Assembly: GCA_013397935.1 (NCBI GenBank)
Contig: VZRN01006399.1
Span: 62,001 to 126,000, forward strand
Length of the DNA stretch: 64,000 bases
Source of the DNA: Dasyornis broadbenti
Lineage: Eukaryota > Chordata > Aves > Passeriformes > Dasyornithidae
Direction of reading: 5' to 3'
In this document: in pieces, positions 25,801 through 37,654 of the stretch
Layout of the letters: every line of letters begins with the position of its first letter
Numbering within the stretch: the first letter of the stretch is position 1
The notes under the pieces: model-generated
Told to the model about the DNA's origin: nothing
Database searches by the model: none
The model's input: only the letters and a program-made list of their open reading frames with translations
Translations under genes and position numbers: made by a program

Positions 25801-26648
25801 CTACCCCTTGGTAACACTTTCTGCTACTCACAGTCTGATATTAGCATGAGAGAAACAAGTTGTATTCCTATTAAGGAAACCAACAGAGGCTAATATTTTT
25901 CTTCTAATATTATTAGTTTAATCTTATGTAAGAATCAAGGAAGTCCTTTACATATTAGATTGCATCCACCCAGGCTTCATTTGGAATCTTGTGTTGCAAC
26001 TGGAACTTATCCAAACATAATACCAGTAACATTTAATGTCCTTGACAACAAAGGAAAATATAATTAAACAATCTCATGTAGCAAAGTTGTTTGTAATCTG
26101 CTAAACATATTGTGTTGTTTGAGCATAACATTGTGACGATGCCTAGGAAGTAGCAGAATACCACAGAGGATATATGGATTTCTGTAGGAAAAGTGGGTAG
26201 AGCAGGTTTTTTATAACATAGCCATGAAGTATTTTTCTGTAATTGGAAACTGCAGCTACTAGAAAAGCAGCAAAACACACCCAAGTCCCAAGCATGCTAA
26301 ATGTACCTTGCAGAAGCAGGCAGAGGAGAGTCCAGTCTGTGAGCCCTGCTTGTAGGGTGCCAGCTGTCCTGCTCCTGCCTCAGATGATCTCTTGCAGTGA
26401 GTCCTCACTGCTGCATAGGCACCTTCATGCTTCACAAGACCTGGTGACCTCCAGCTGCCCCACATCTGGGACCTGAAATCCTCACCCAGACCCTTCAGAC
26501 AGGATCCTCTCGCTGTTCAGGGAGGGGTCTGTCCCCCACCTGGAGTCCCAAGTCATTCCCATGAGCAATCATAGCCTCTAAGAGAATCTGAGCTGAGTTT
26601 GGACTAGGGATGAAAACAGGCTGCCAGGTATGAGCTGAAGGTTGTTTC
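13803..26648 (+). other. LPAR1: LPAR1 TM6 intron, middle part
   Basis: This is non-coding intron sequence with no recognised exon or transposon. Visible items are homopolymer runs (T at 15376-15390 followed by seven C, A at 16861-16878, T at 17761-17776, A at 22225-22242, T at 22514-22528), a (TTTTA)n stretch at about 18233-18252 and a 9-bp-arm inverted repeat at 21310-21338. Open frames on both strands look random and lack splice-consistent continuity. Confidence 0.75.
21310..21338. repeat. Inverted repeat with TAATTA loop
   Basis: Perfect 9-bp arms, TCATGCTCA (21310-21318) and TGAGCATGA (21330-21338), flank an 11-base spacer that contains TAATTA. It could be a paired transcription-factor site or a chance palindrome. 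Confidence 0.6.
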
Positions 26649-27089
26649 TTGGACCCATTAGAGCAGATCCAGAGGAGGGCCGAGATGATCAGAGGGCTGG
26701 AGCAGAGGCTTGGGCTTGTTGAGCCTGGAGAAGAAAAGGCTCTGGGGAGAACTTACAGCACCTCTCAGTACCAGAAAGGAGCCTATAAGAAACCCAAAGA
26801 GGAACTTTCTACAAAGACATACAGTAATACAACAAGTAGGAATGGCTTTAAGTGGAAAAAAGGTAGATTTACATTAGAAATTAGGAAGAAATTCTTTACA
26901 GTGAGGGTGATGAGCACTGGAGCAGGTTGCCCAGAGAAGTTGTAGCTGTCCCATCACTAGAAGTGTTCAAGGACAGGGCCCTGAGCAACCTGATCAAATG
27001 GGTGGCATCCCTTCTCATGGCGAGTGGTTAGAACTAGATGATGTTTAAGGTCCCTTCCAACCCAAGTCTTTCTAGGATTCTATGATTCT
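26649..27089 (+). mobile_element. CR1 non-LTR retrotransposon, 5'-truncated 3' end
   Basis: The sequence is recognisable as the conserved 3' region of chicken-repeat-1. It has the stretch reading 'gagccTGGAGAAG..AAGGCTC', then 'TTAGGAAGAAATTCTTTACAG', then 'GGTTGCCCAGAGAAG', then 'GTGTTCAAGGACAGG', then 'AAGGTCCCTTCCAACCC', and it ends with a single, slightly altered TTCTATGATTCT. About 440 bp remain, with no reverse transcriptase. Many substitutions and small indels show an old copy. It sits in sense orientation within the LPAR1 intron. Such 5' truncation is usual for CR1. Open frames across it are non-functional. Confidence 0.92.
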
Positions 27090-27145
27090 TGCTTCTAGTT
27101 TTCCCTAGACATCTCTTGCCTGGTTTTATTTGTCCTGTGACCCAG

Positions 27146-27195
27146 GGAGGTACCAGGAGCCCCAGCTTATGGAGGTACCATAAGCCCCAGCTGGG
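27146..27195. repeat. 25-bp tandem duplication
   Basis: Two adjacent 25-bp units (27146-27170 and 27171-27195) both begin GGAGGTACCA and share the core GCCCCAGCT, with a few differences. It is a short local duplication just downstream of the CR1 copy. Confidence 0.75.
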
Positions 27196-29844
27196 CTTAT
27201 GTGTTCCTTTTCCAGCCAAACTACCAGCACAGATTTGGGACTGTAGGAGCATTTGTTTTCAAGTTAGAGCACAAACGCTTGTCTAGAACACCCAAAAGTT
27301 GAAAAAGACACCAAAATTTCCTCTGTGTGTCAGGTTTTTTGGCAACAGAGAAACTCTGTGGGGACTACTGTTTGTCTTTACATAGAGATAAATAATCAGA
27401 TTGCTTTGGCAACAGCCAAGCTTTTATTCAGAGATGAGCTTCACATATCTTTATGAATTTAGAAATCAGTTGGAATGCTGACCACTGGTGTTTAATGACT
27501 TCCTGTTTTTATCTGAAATGTTTTCTGTAGATAAAAGGCTTAGTTTCTCCCTTTGCAGAGGGGCAATGCACCACCTCTCTTACTGCAGTTACTAGATCAG
27601 GAGCAAATTCCATTTTTCTCATTTTGAGGGATTCAAATGGATGGAGATAAATTGCAACGGGATTAAACTTTTGCTTTTATTTTTGGAATGAGTTTTGCAC
27701 ATTCCGCTTTGCAAAGTGTTCTTTAAAACTATTACAAGTACATTCTGAAAGAGGACTATTCAAACACCTTTGGTTTCCAGATGTCAGCTGAAAAACAGTC
27801 CTGGTCTCCTCCATTTGCAGTAGCACTTGAGTTGTCTTTCAGAAATGTCAGCCATGGGATACCTGAGGGCAGCTGGATCAGCTGGCCAAAGACCAGTAAA
27901 CTCATTTTGCAAGACTGCGCACATCAGGTGGAGAACTACATCAAGTGTTAACCTGGGCTAGGGTTTGGTGAACACCCATGAAATAAGCAGGCCAGTTCTG
28001 GTGTCTTGCTACTGCCCAGTTTCTTTTTCTATTCAGTTAGTTTTGTTCTGTTATTGGTCCTTCACAGGCTTTTCTGTCTGTTTGCTGGTTCAAACTTCAA
28101 AAGCCTCAGATGCTACAGGAACACGCAAGTGCTTGGAGACCATGTGGTACTGGAAACTTCTACATCTGGTGCCAGGCTCTGTGGACAGGCCACCTAGTGG
28201 TGTCCAGGTGGGAAGACACGCAACAGATATGATCTCCAGAAGGAAAGCCAGGAGTCAGAGTGTCAGCATATCCTGCCTCCAGCACATGGCAGCGAGCATT
28301 CAGGGCAGTAAGCACAAGGTGCCGCAGGGAGAAAGCTCACAAAGATCCCCACAGCTGCCACTTGTGAGTTCTGCTGAGGCAAACCTGCTCTTCATCACCT
28401 CTGGTCTGGGCTTGCAAACTGAAGCCGGAAATAAAGGTGAAAGGTGTTGGCGTTGCCTCAGATAAGGGAAGGTATGATTGCTGTAGATGCAGCCCCACTG
28501 ACCACAGGCATTTTGTGTCTGAGTATCTCCATGCGTGGAGACAGTGGTCATGCAGCTAGTGGTGCCAATGGAATTGCTGGCTAATGGTTGTCATTAGCAT
28601 CTTATGAAACACTGCTATACGTCAGGTATTTCTTCACTTGACCCTTTGCGTAGCAGCTGTAGGAGCCAAAGTGTGTCTGGTTTAAAAGAAAGGCTTTGAC
28701 CTAGAGGTTTCACCAAGGAATTTGTGTGTATTTTAATGATAAATTGTCAGGAGCAACGTGATGATGTGAGCACTGGAAGAGAACAGGCAGAGCAGAGACC
28801 AGCCTGTAGCAAAGGAGTCCAGGTGCCAGCAGAAGTATCATTTGTGGTCGGGACTGTGTGTCCCTTTAGAAAGAGTTTTGTACTTTATCTTTTCTGAAAT
28901 GAAAGAAGGCAGTGAGGATTGGATGGATGAACAGACACAGGTGAAATACTAAATATTAAGGCCCAGAATGAGGTTATTCTAACATACACTGGACTTCACT
29001 CTGTGATCAAGGCTGGCTGCTCCTCCCAGGCCAGCCAGAGCATAGGCAGAGCCCCAAGGCTGCTTTCATGTTAAGTCATTAGCATGTTTTAAACCAGATA
29101 AATGTCTGAAGATGGAAGCAGATAGGTTCCTCAGAGAAGGGATGGTCTGTTGACAAAGATACACATGCCTTAAACACCAAAAATTCTGTGTGCAGGAGTT
29201 CAAAGGTGGAGATAAACGTTTGAAACAGACGCATTCTATATTTCTGCTGAGGAGAGGAAATACATTTCTGAGCAAGCCATGATTTCTCTATTCCTGCACA
29301 ATCCAGCCATTATTTTGTACAAAGTCTGGCCAAACTCACCAGCTGAAATTCCCAGAACAAGATTCAAAAAGAGGTTGGATTATGCATGTGCAAGTTGCTG
29401 TGGAGAAGGTGGGAAATCAGGGATCAGATGCAATACTAGCAGAACCAGTTTCTTCTAAAATCTCTTTACAAACCATGGGTACAGTAAACTGAAAAATCTG
29501 GCAAACCTGTCAGTTATAGAGTTCGTGTGGAGTTAAGGTATTTGATAAAGCTGAGGTCAGGGTTTTATCTATAACCTTCCCATTCAGAGCTGCTCAGCTC
29601 ATGGAGACTAGAACAGGAAATGCTAGGGATGGGGCACATAATAGTGTTATGAAACACAGGCTGGTGGCTTATATTACCCAGCTGCTCTCATATTGCTCCT
29701 CTCTAGTTGTTTATTTTCTCTTATGTGCTCATGTCCTCTTACTTTGAATCATTTTAGGGAAGTATATGTAAGATAGTGTTGCATGAATATGAATATAGAT
29801 TTTATTTACCTTTGCTTTGTTTCTCATTTCTTGGTTTACACTGT

Positions 29845-29888
29845 TATCCCCTCTTTCTTTCTGGAGATATCCCCTCTTTCTTTCACAC
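29845..29888. repeat. 23-bp direct repeat, two copies
   Basis: TATCCCCTCTTTCTTTC occurs at 29845 and again at 29868 with a 23-bp period. The second unit diverges at its end. It is a pyrimidine-rich local duplication. Confidence 0.8.
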
Positions 29889-30391
29889 ACTGTCCCACCA
29901 CATAAATGTTTGGCTTGAAACTCAAAGGCACCTATAGTGTTAAAGTCTCCCAGAGGCACGTCAGAGAAGAAAGCATTTTACAATCATTTAAAAACTGCAG
30001 AAGAAGTGTACTATGAATCTCTCACTCTTTCAGAACTCATACAGCTTCCTTAAATAAAGACAGCTTGAATAAATGAAGCTGTTTTGAATAGCACCTTTTT
30101 CAACATGGCCATTCTTACTGGTACTCTGTAGGCAGCTCTCCCCCAACTGGGGTATTTTTCGATGACTTTCCTTGTCATCCTCCTCAAGTCTTTTGGAGTC
30201 TGTGGATGGAGAGGCAAGCCTTTCATGTATGAAGTTCTTCAAAATTTGCCAAGTTTAGCATCCAATTATTTTAAATTTATTAATCTAGTTCATATATGAT
30301 AGTCACATTTTATTTCTTCACATGAAAATTCCATGGGAGGAAGCAAACATTACCCCTATGTTAATTATTTCCAGCAGAAAATGCTAAAAAT

Positions 30392-30406
30392 AACAACAAC
30401 AACAAC
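30392..30406. repeat. (AAC)5 microsatellite
   Basis: Five perfect AAC units in intron sequence. Short, probably weakly polymorphic. Confidence 0.85.
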
Positions 30407-33400
30407 TGTGTTTTCATCCACCAAGAACTATTAACTATATTGTAGTCATGTTGTGGCAAAATTGGGGGAAATTATGTCAGACTAGAATAAGAATCATTGC
30501 TCCTACGCTCTGTATGTTTACCGCATGGTAAATGATCATCTTGATCTTTTGCATCTGTAATAATTCAGCATTCATTCTAGATTTCATGCTCTCATATTTG
30601 TGTCAGGGGAAAACAATACATAGCTGTAAAGAAGCCTATTGCATGCAGTACTTATCTCTATTCATGCTATGCACAAGATAATGCTCAGCATGATAAGGAG
30701 GACTATTGATACAGCTTACAGATGGCTAGGACATGAAGAAGTGCAGATGTGTTGCAGCTGATGAGCTTGCTCCTCAGCTAGCATGGCAAGTGGTTTTCCC
30801 TGCTGAGGGTGAGATTATATCAAAATCTGGAAAATGCCAGGCACTTCTGTAGCCCTTTTTGGCTATGGTTTTTTAAATTAAAACGAGTCATCCCCCACCC
30901 CCAGCATTGCTTTCAGCATGCACGAAGAGCAGAAGGACTCTTCTCCCTCTTGGTAGCTGTGATAGCAGTGATACTTGGTGTCCTTTCCTCTCTCAGTCAC
31001 CGTTGGTGAGAGGTGGGGTGCAGCTGCCTGTCACAAGTGCCACTCTGAGGGCAGATCTGGAGAGGACAGCAGGTGGGCAAGAGTAGGTGGGCAATAGAAG
31101 CAGACTGTAAATGTTCCTGCAGTTCAGCTGGAATGGATCTTTCCTGTCTTTGAAATGCTAGTGCCCTATCCTATTCCTGTAATCTTAAAAAAACTGCAAA
31201 CACAGGAGAGATTTTTTTCTCTCTCTCTCACTCCCTGAAAGAGGCCCTTTCAAAATTTTTCTTCTCCATGTAGACTGAGAAATTTGCAGGGTGAGTGTGA
31301 GCCCATGACAGAAATCCGGGTTAACACACAAGATGAACAGAAGAGGGCACATGAAAGGCACACCGTATGGTTAAAAAGGAGAAGAAGGGTATTTCAGAAT
31401 AGGTGTGCATTGACAAGAGTTGCATCCCTCCAGAGCCTTTGAGGGACAGCAGTGTGTGACTTGGCAGAAGCAGAAGTACTTCTTTTATTTTGCTCTTTTG
31501 AGTTAGGGGAAAACAAATGTTCATGGAATAAACACAGACATAGGCTGTCCAAGGCAAAAGACCAAAAAAAAGGGAAAAAAAAGGAGTGCTGCTTAGGAAA
31601 CACTTTGCTGCTAACACAAGAAGTTTCGTGAGTAGCCATCCAGTCTGGTATCCTAGTAATGAGTGACTAGTCCATCAGTGTGTATTCTTGTGTAGCTTGT
31701 TTGTTTTCTGCTGCTGGTTTTTGGAATTGTTTTCTCTTTTGTTCTTCTACTCATTCATTTTTGTGTGATTTATCATGGCTGCTTTCATATGCCTACTGCC
31801 TACAACGGTTTTTCCTCTATTGCAATCTCTTGCTGTGAGGCCATGTCACACTTACCCAGGGGTTTCCAACATCCAGATGCCATGGAAACATAATCTGCAC
31901 TGGTTCACCAGACAAGGGCTCAAGGCAGATGTGATGTAGTCATATCATGGTCATTGGAAAGCCCCCAATGGACTTCTGCCACAGCTCTGCAAGACAGACA
32001 ATACACAGGGAGTTGGAGTTTCATTGCTGGGTGAGAAATATCACACAGCAGCAGAAAATTAGATTAGGTCATAAATATTTTTTTGTAACTCATATTTCCT
32101 GCTGCAAAACATGCTTCTCAGTCCATAGGGACCCCTCAATCTTTTAAGAAGATCTGGTGCTATCTCTGGTTCCTTCAGGCTTTCATATCTAATAGCTAAC
32201 CATTCACCCCTCAGTCTGATGGGCATTTCTTCTTCACCCAGCCCTCTGTGGCCAGGCCCTCAGGACAGACCTTGGGTGTGCTCCATAGGAGTGTTCCTCC
32301 TGCTGCAACTGAAGAGCTTATTCAGCTTCTTGCAGTGCCAGTCTTCTGAAGGACTGCCAGGGCTGGAGGTGACATCCCAAGGTGTCCTCTGTCCAGGCAA
32401 CGGTGTTCTTCAGCCACCCAAGAACATACAGTCTGCACTTTTTTTCAAGCACGTTGGGCTCTCCTAGTGCCATGGCATGACACTGGCACTTCCACAAAGG
32501 TTCAAGTCACTGAATGCAACAGATCTGCTTTGTATGTCATTGTAACTTGGGTTTGACCAAGTTTGTAAAATGCTAAGATGCACCTGGAAATTACTAACAC
32601 TGTACTTTGGGCTGCTCTCAGTTCTGATTCTGAGCAGAAAAACATCAATATTTTGGTGTATGCTTAAGAGTTTCCAGTATATTGCAGCAGGAAGCTTTTG
32701 GGTGACACTTTTATTAAATGTGATATTTTTAGATCTTCATTCTTGGTGGAATCAATTAATCACAGATTTTTGGTAGGGGAAGAATTTAACCTCACTTTTA
32801 GCTTACTTCAACAAATAGTCCAAGTAAGAGGAAAAAAAAATTCCCTTTGTTATCCTTCCAGAAAAATAATTCCATGTTTAGCAGATGAAGTTTCCTAAAT
32901 CTGAAGTAATAAGGGCCTGACATTTATGTGTTCCTTGCTTTGTACCTAACTCAAACATGTCCGTACCATAAGTGGTGTTTCTCTGTATTTTCCAGTGTAC
33001 TAACAGTTAAATAAAAACTGAGCAAACCTGAGGCTTTCTTGTGTCACCATGTACAAGCACTTAATAAGCAGCCAGAGCCATTAGTATGGGGGGATGTTTT
33101 TCTAGGAGCAGAAGGGTGACAACTTTCACAATACGGACTTCCTTCCAGGGCTGGGTGGGAAGGCAACCTGTGTTTTTATCATTTTTCAGTGTAGCATGAG
33201 CTGCCCAGAGCATTTAGTTGCTTGCTCAACCACAATCCACTTTTTCTTGAGTGCAGCCAGTCAAGCCTCAGCACACAGGTTATCAGACCTATCTGAGATA
33301 CTGAGGAGCCCAGAGAGGCTCAGGAACTCCTCCTGAGACCAGCGTTCAGTACAGTAGGCTGCATGTGGATTTTTCTGGATGACTTCGGGGCTTTCTCAGG

Positions 33401-35319
33401 AGCAAATTCCTATCTGTTTCACCATAGAGTTTCTTGTTGCTGTTTGTAACACATCAGAAATTATGCCAACAGAATGTTCTGTTGTTCCTCAGCAACAGAT
33501 ATTAAAAAAAAAAAAAAAAAAGAAAAATTGGAAGCTTTCACTTGCAACTTTGAACACTGCTATGAAAGCTTCCCTGCCATTGTTTCTATATTGGACTTTT
33601 CTACTACAGGCCTGGTGAGGATGCTGTCATTGTCATTTATCCTTGACTGTAGATCCCATGACTTGTAGCGTTCCCCTCTCTGGTGTTGTTCTCCCCAGGC
33701 AGCCTATAGGGAAGAAAATACATGCTCAAGCTAGAACAAAGTCCGCTGCTGCCTCACTAGCTAGGAGGCTGAACACAGCATGCACAATCTCAACAGTGAG
33801 TGATTAAATTTGATTTATTGGCTTGATTTCGGCATAAACCATCTCAGCAGAGCTTTTCTATACAGAGGAAAGTATCAGTGCTTTATCAGCATGGACAATC
33901 CTGCAAATAAAAAGGTGCAGTTTTCTGCTCTTATGGGAACAATTACAAGGAAGGGACAAAAGCCTGTAGTCTTTTGCATGGGTTTCAAGTACTCATTTCT
34001 AGGACTGCTGGAATCCAAAAGAGCTATAGACAAAAGCTGTGAAGTAGATTTATGTGTTTGATGCCACCTCAGCATGGAAGAGATTCATCCCCATGCTGTC
34101 AAATTGCTACCAGAGACCCTAACAAAGTCATTTGGTGAAAGAGCTCAATGCTTTGTACTGGCAGTTCATCCCCCAGCTTCTTTCCATTGGCAAGCTTTGT
34201 TGGTCAGCAAAGTGATAGTCATTAAGTGGCACTATGGTACCATTAGTTGCAAGCAAGCTGAATTTAGGGATACTTTTGTCACCTGGCACACACTGCATGT
34301 TTGCAGAGCCCTTTGGAAAATGTTCTTCTATTTGATCTGGGTGGGTTTGCTGTCCAAACAGAAAGGCGATTGCACAGCTTACCATTGCCGCTGCTCAAGG
34401 TGGAACTTGCTGGCACCTTCTTGGCAGCCATGGCAAGAAGTCTGCGTGCTGTGGGAACTGACTTTAGTTGGCTGGTAGATCTGCAGAGGCCGTCACTGAA
34501 GGACAAATGGGAGCAGTATGTTAACAAATAAATACCAGAGTGTCGGGAGAACCAATCTGAAAACAGCGCTCACTGCATAGTGCTGGGAAGTCCTTATTTC
34601 TGCTGCCTGTGCTAATCCTGTTCACTGATGATAAGACGTTGGTTTCCACCTCAGTAAAGCAGCCTGGAAAATCTTAGGAGCCCTGTCTTTGTTCTGACAT
34701 GATTGGTGTGTAGGGGTTTCCCCAGCCGTGCTTATGTTTAAACCCTCTCTAACCTTGCCGGGTGTTTCCATCTTCCTTTAATTCACTACTCCCATTAAAG
34801 TACAAGGCATTTGATTTAATTTCTGCCTTGAGCTCTGAATTTTGTTCTGGGCTTTGTTCTCCTCGGAGCTTTAGAAAACAGAGAAAGGAGGGGAAAGCAT
34901 TTTAATCGGGGTGAGACTCTTTGGCTTTGACACTATTGAAGCCTGATGAGCCTCTCAATTTCGATTGAATAGAGCCCTAAGAAAAGAAGTAGATCTGTTG
35001 AAGAACGGCATTTCAGTGCAAGAAGGATGTGTGTTCAGAACTTTCCATTACATAATGGGCCTGAAATGGATTAACAAAACCCAGGCTTTCTTTTTCTTGA
35101 GAATTGCGCCTGCACCACTCTTTTGCTATTACTGATGCTTCAGTCACAGCACTCACAAGAAGGTTTTCTTTATTGTTATTAGTTTGAGAAGTAAATTGCA
35201 GTATTGTTTCTACCGATCAAGAGATTGATTAGTCAGAGGTCTCTAGTTGACGGGAAAAAAATGTTCCTCATTATCAACTTTAAATGTAAATGTATTTGCC
35301 AAGTAGAGTTTCAGATGGA

Positions 35320-35345
35320 GGGGGGCTGGGGCTGGGGCTTGGGGG
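35320..35345 (+). promoter_or_regulatory. G-quadruplex motif upstream of last coding exon
   Basis: Four G-runs of 6, 4, 4 and 5 bases (35320-35325, 35328-35331, 35334-35337, 35341-35345) are separated by loops of 2, 2 and 3 bases on the + (sense) strand. This is a textbook stable G4 motif, in both the non-template DNA and the pre-mRNA, about 220 bases before the 35567 acceptor. An effect on splicing is inference. Confidence 0.7.
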
Positions 35346-35540
35346 TGTGTCTTGGTCTTTTGATGTGCTGCCCATAACCAACACCATAGAACTTTGAAAG
35401 GCATCCCTCTCATCAGATCAATGAAAAGAGAGTGTGGGAACGATGCTCTTGAAAGAAAATTAACCATTGCTGCTTCTGGCTGGATGGTTCTTGCGGTGTG
35501 TTGACGGGTAATGGTCCATTAGTATATTTGTGGAGTTTGT

Positions 35541-35566
35541 GTTTTGTCCATTCTTTCTCTTTCTAG
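35541..35566 (+). promoter_or_regulatory. LPAR1: 3' splice site of LPAR1 TM6 intron
   Basis: A pyrimidine-rich stretch ends in TTTCTAG at 35560-35566, immediately before the last coding exon. It is somewhat shorter and weaker than the acceptor at 4963. The G-quadruplex motif at 35320-35345 lies about 220 bases upstream on the transcribed (+) sense. Confidence 0.95.
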
Positions 35567-35868
35567 GTGCTTTCATAATCTGCTGGACCCCAGGATTAGT
35601 CTTGCTGCTCCTCGATGTTTGCTGTCCCCAGTGCAATGTCCTGGCCTATGAAAAATTCTTCCTGCTCCTGGCAGAGTTCAACTCTGCCATGAACCCCATC
35701 ATCTACTCCTACCGGGACAAGGAAATGAGCGCGACCTTCAAGCAGATCCTCTGCTGCCAGCGCAGTGAGAACACCAATGGCCCTACCGAAGGCTCGGATC
35801 GGTCGGCGTCCTCCCTCAACCACACCATCTTGGCTGGCGTGCACAGCAACGACCACTCCGTGGTGTGA
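35567..35868 (+). CDS. LPAR1: LPAR1 last coding exon (TM6, TM7, C-terminal tail, stop)
   Basis: The exon starts with the last two bases of the split Gly265 codon and completes TM6 with the CWTP toggle-switch motif (W271). It then carries extracellular loop 3, K294 at the top of TM7 (a known LPA phosphate contact), the NPIIY motif (307-311), helix 8 and the Cys327-Cys328 pair, a likely palmitoylation site. The tail is rich in Ser, Thr and Asn and ends in Ser-Val-Val, a class I PDZ ligand known in LPAR1. The stop is TGA at 35866-35868. With the 4964-5711 exon it gives 349 residues, which matches the 364-residue human protein minus the 15 residues of the upstream exon. No frameshift or premature stop is seen. 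The end of the exon is clearly more GC-rich than the surrounding intron. An intron inside TM6 is a known shared feature of the LPAR1-3 genes. Confidence 0.98.
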
Positions 35869-36640
35869 AACCACAGCCAGCCACGTGACCGACAAAGAGC
35901 AGCAGGCGACGCCGCGGGGCCGGGCAGGTGCATGGCCCCAGGGAAGGTAACCCACTCACAGTTTCTCAAACACTAATGGACTACAAGTGCATCTTTTCCA
36001 GGGGGCCTGACACACTAGTGCAGACCACCCCGTCCACAGGACTGGCCATGCTGCAAGGCCTTTGATTTCTACTTTGAAAAAGTAGAACGTGGTTGCTTTG
36101 TGGCAGAGGTCATCAATAGCCCATGGAAAGCCTCGCTGAGACTTTGTTGGACTTTGCTGCATCTTGGTGCCAGTTTGAATCAACTCTGAATAATTAAGCT
36201 TATACCTGCTTCACTGCATTTACATGTAGCCACTTAGTATTTTTAAAAAGGGAGTAAAGGGGATAAAAATATGCCTATCATTTAATAGACATGTAATATG
36301 TATCACCATCAGCATGCTTGTGATGAACATTTTCTGTGCAGGGAGTAAAACTGTGCTCTAGTCTTTGTATCCTTAGCCACACTGTCATAACTACAGTAAA
36401 AAGAAAAGTATTTTTTTCTAACACAGGCAACAGGAAGGTGATGGAAACTGACTCTTCTTACCTTCATTACTGGCGTTAGAGAATGCATGTTCTGTGTGTA
36501 TGCAGATTGTTTTAATTATGAAAAGAAAAAAAAAAAAGCTCTTTGTAAAATCTGCAGGAAAGTAGAAAAGCATAGACTGTATTTCAGTGTTTGTTTAGAT
36601 TATGAAATAAACAGTACTTTAGTCACAATGTATATAAGGT
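35869..36640 (+). other. LPAR1: LPAR1 3' UTR (proximal form)
   Basis: Sequence after the stop is non-repetitive and becomes AT-rich, with an A12-class run near 36525. A canonical AATAAA at 36606-36611 is followed within 60 bases by GT-rich sequence (GTGCGATGTGAAATGTGTAA), so cleavage near 36630 is plausible. The open frame antisense to the exon and UTR (35596-35955) is a GC-driven shadow. The end given here is an estimate. Confidence 0.6.
36606..36611 (+). terminator. LPAR1: Polyadenylation signal, proximal candidate
   Basis: AATAAA lies 738 bases after the LPAR1 stop codon, with GT-rich downstream sequence at about 36650-36680. It is the only canonical AATAAA between the stop and 37649. Confidence 0.55.
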
Positions 36641-37342
36641 TCTTCTTTGAAGTGCGATGTGAAATGTGTAACATGTGAGGGGTACCAAGTTTTTTTATGG
36701 ATAAGTTCTTGAAGTAGAACACATCCCTAAGGCTCTTAAAGGGCAAAAATCAGGTTGGTAGATTGAAAAAATTGTATTTATGGCGTATTCTTGGAGTGCT
36801 TTTCTTGTTCATGGAAAAAAAGCATAGGTATTTTTAATGGGACAAAAAAGGTATATATTTTAATGGAACCTTGCTTGTAATTGGAAACAAAACACCTTCT
36901 GCATTTTTGCACTGAGAAATATTTGTAGGGTACCATTTTAATGATGCACCCTTCATTTCAAAAGCAATGGGCTACTAAGAACTAAGGCAAAGTTTTATTT
37001 TGTGAAGTCAAGATTCTGCGAGATAGTCATCGATTGCAAGTGACTGGACTGTGCTACAGATAGCAGCCACACATGTACACTGTTACAAATACCTAACCTA
37101 ACAGGTAGTTTCTTTCATGTGAGACTGTTTTGTGGAGAAATGTCACTCATGCAAATATTGGTTGCCAAGAGTCAGTGATATTAAACAACACTCCTTAACA
37201 AGGGTAAATGTGAGCAAAGGTGGGATTTTGCTGATAAAAAACTTGGGACCGCTTTTCAGGAAACTGTGTGTTCTCCTAACAATGTAAAATATATCAACAG
37301 TAAATTCCTGGCGCTACTGTTGTGATTGTAATTTGTCTCTAT

Positions 37343-37449
37343 AACAAAAAGAAAAAACCAAACAAAACCAACCAAACAAACAAAAGCAAACAAAAAACCC
37401 CCCACACTCACCAAAAAAATAACCCCACAAAACAAAACAAAAATCCCCA
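37343..37449 (+). repeat. A/C-rich low-complexity tract (CAAA-like)
   Basis: About 105 bases consist almost entirely of A and C on the + strand, with irregular CAAA/CCAA units, C-runs and only isolated G or T. It resembles degenerate (CAAA)n tracts, and similar tracts recur at 7212, 40870 and 63248 in the same orientation. Confidence 0.85.
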
Positions 37450-37648
37450 GAGATGTATATGCTTCAGTGTACTGTACCAGAATGTGACTTAAGCGACCAT
37501 ATTCTCCCATTTGGGCAGGGAAAAAATGGAGGGTGGAGGGTCAACCCACCAAAATCCAGTGTTTTCAGCATCTCTTGCTTTGACAAGAATAGGCAGTTCC
37601 TTGCTGAGGGAGGGAAGAGAAACAAGTGAGCAAAACCTGCCTCTACTG

Positions 37649-37654
37649 AATAAA
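37649..37654 (+). terminator. LPAR1: Polyadenylation signal, distal candidate
   Basis: AATAAA lies about 1.8 kb after the stop. A weak downstream element, TTTATTTTGTCTGG, is near 37709. It would give a long-UTR transcript if used. Confidence 0.3.

Larger units (their letters stand above)
27196..35540 (+). other. LPAR1: LPAR1 TM6 intron, last part
   Basis: This is non-coding intron sequence. It includes a pair of opposed TEAD-like sites (27685-27705), a 23-bp direct repeat (29845-29888), (AAC)5 at 30392-30406, an A18 run at 33504-33521, a repeat-free patch that reads like a conserved non-coding element (about 34790-35240) and a G-quadruplex motif at 35320-35345. The longest open frame, 27965-28465 on the + strand (166 codons), has no recognised domain and no splice or codon signature of a real exon. 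Confidence 0.75.

Noticed and set aside
27965..28465. 166-codon open frame on the + strand inside the LPAR1 intron
   Set aside because: Apart from LPAR1 itself it is the longest open frame, but it has no recognised domain, no conserved motif and no clear splice or promoter context. One open frame of this length is expected by chance in 64 kb.
35596..35969. Antisense open frames over the last LPAR1 exon
   Set aside because: They are shadows of the GC-rich LPAR1 coding sequence on the opposite strand.
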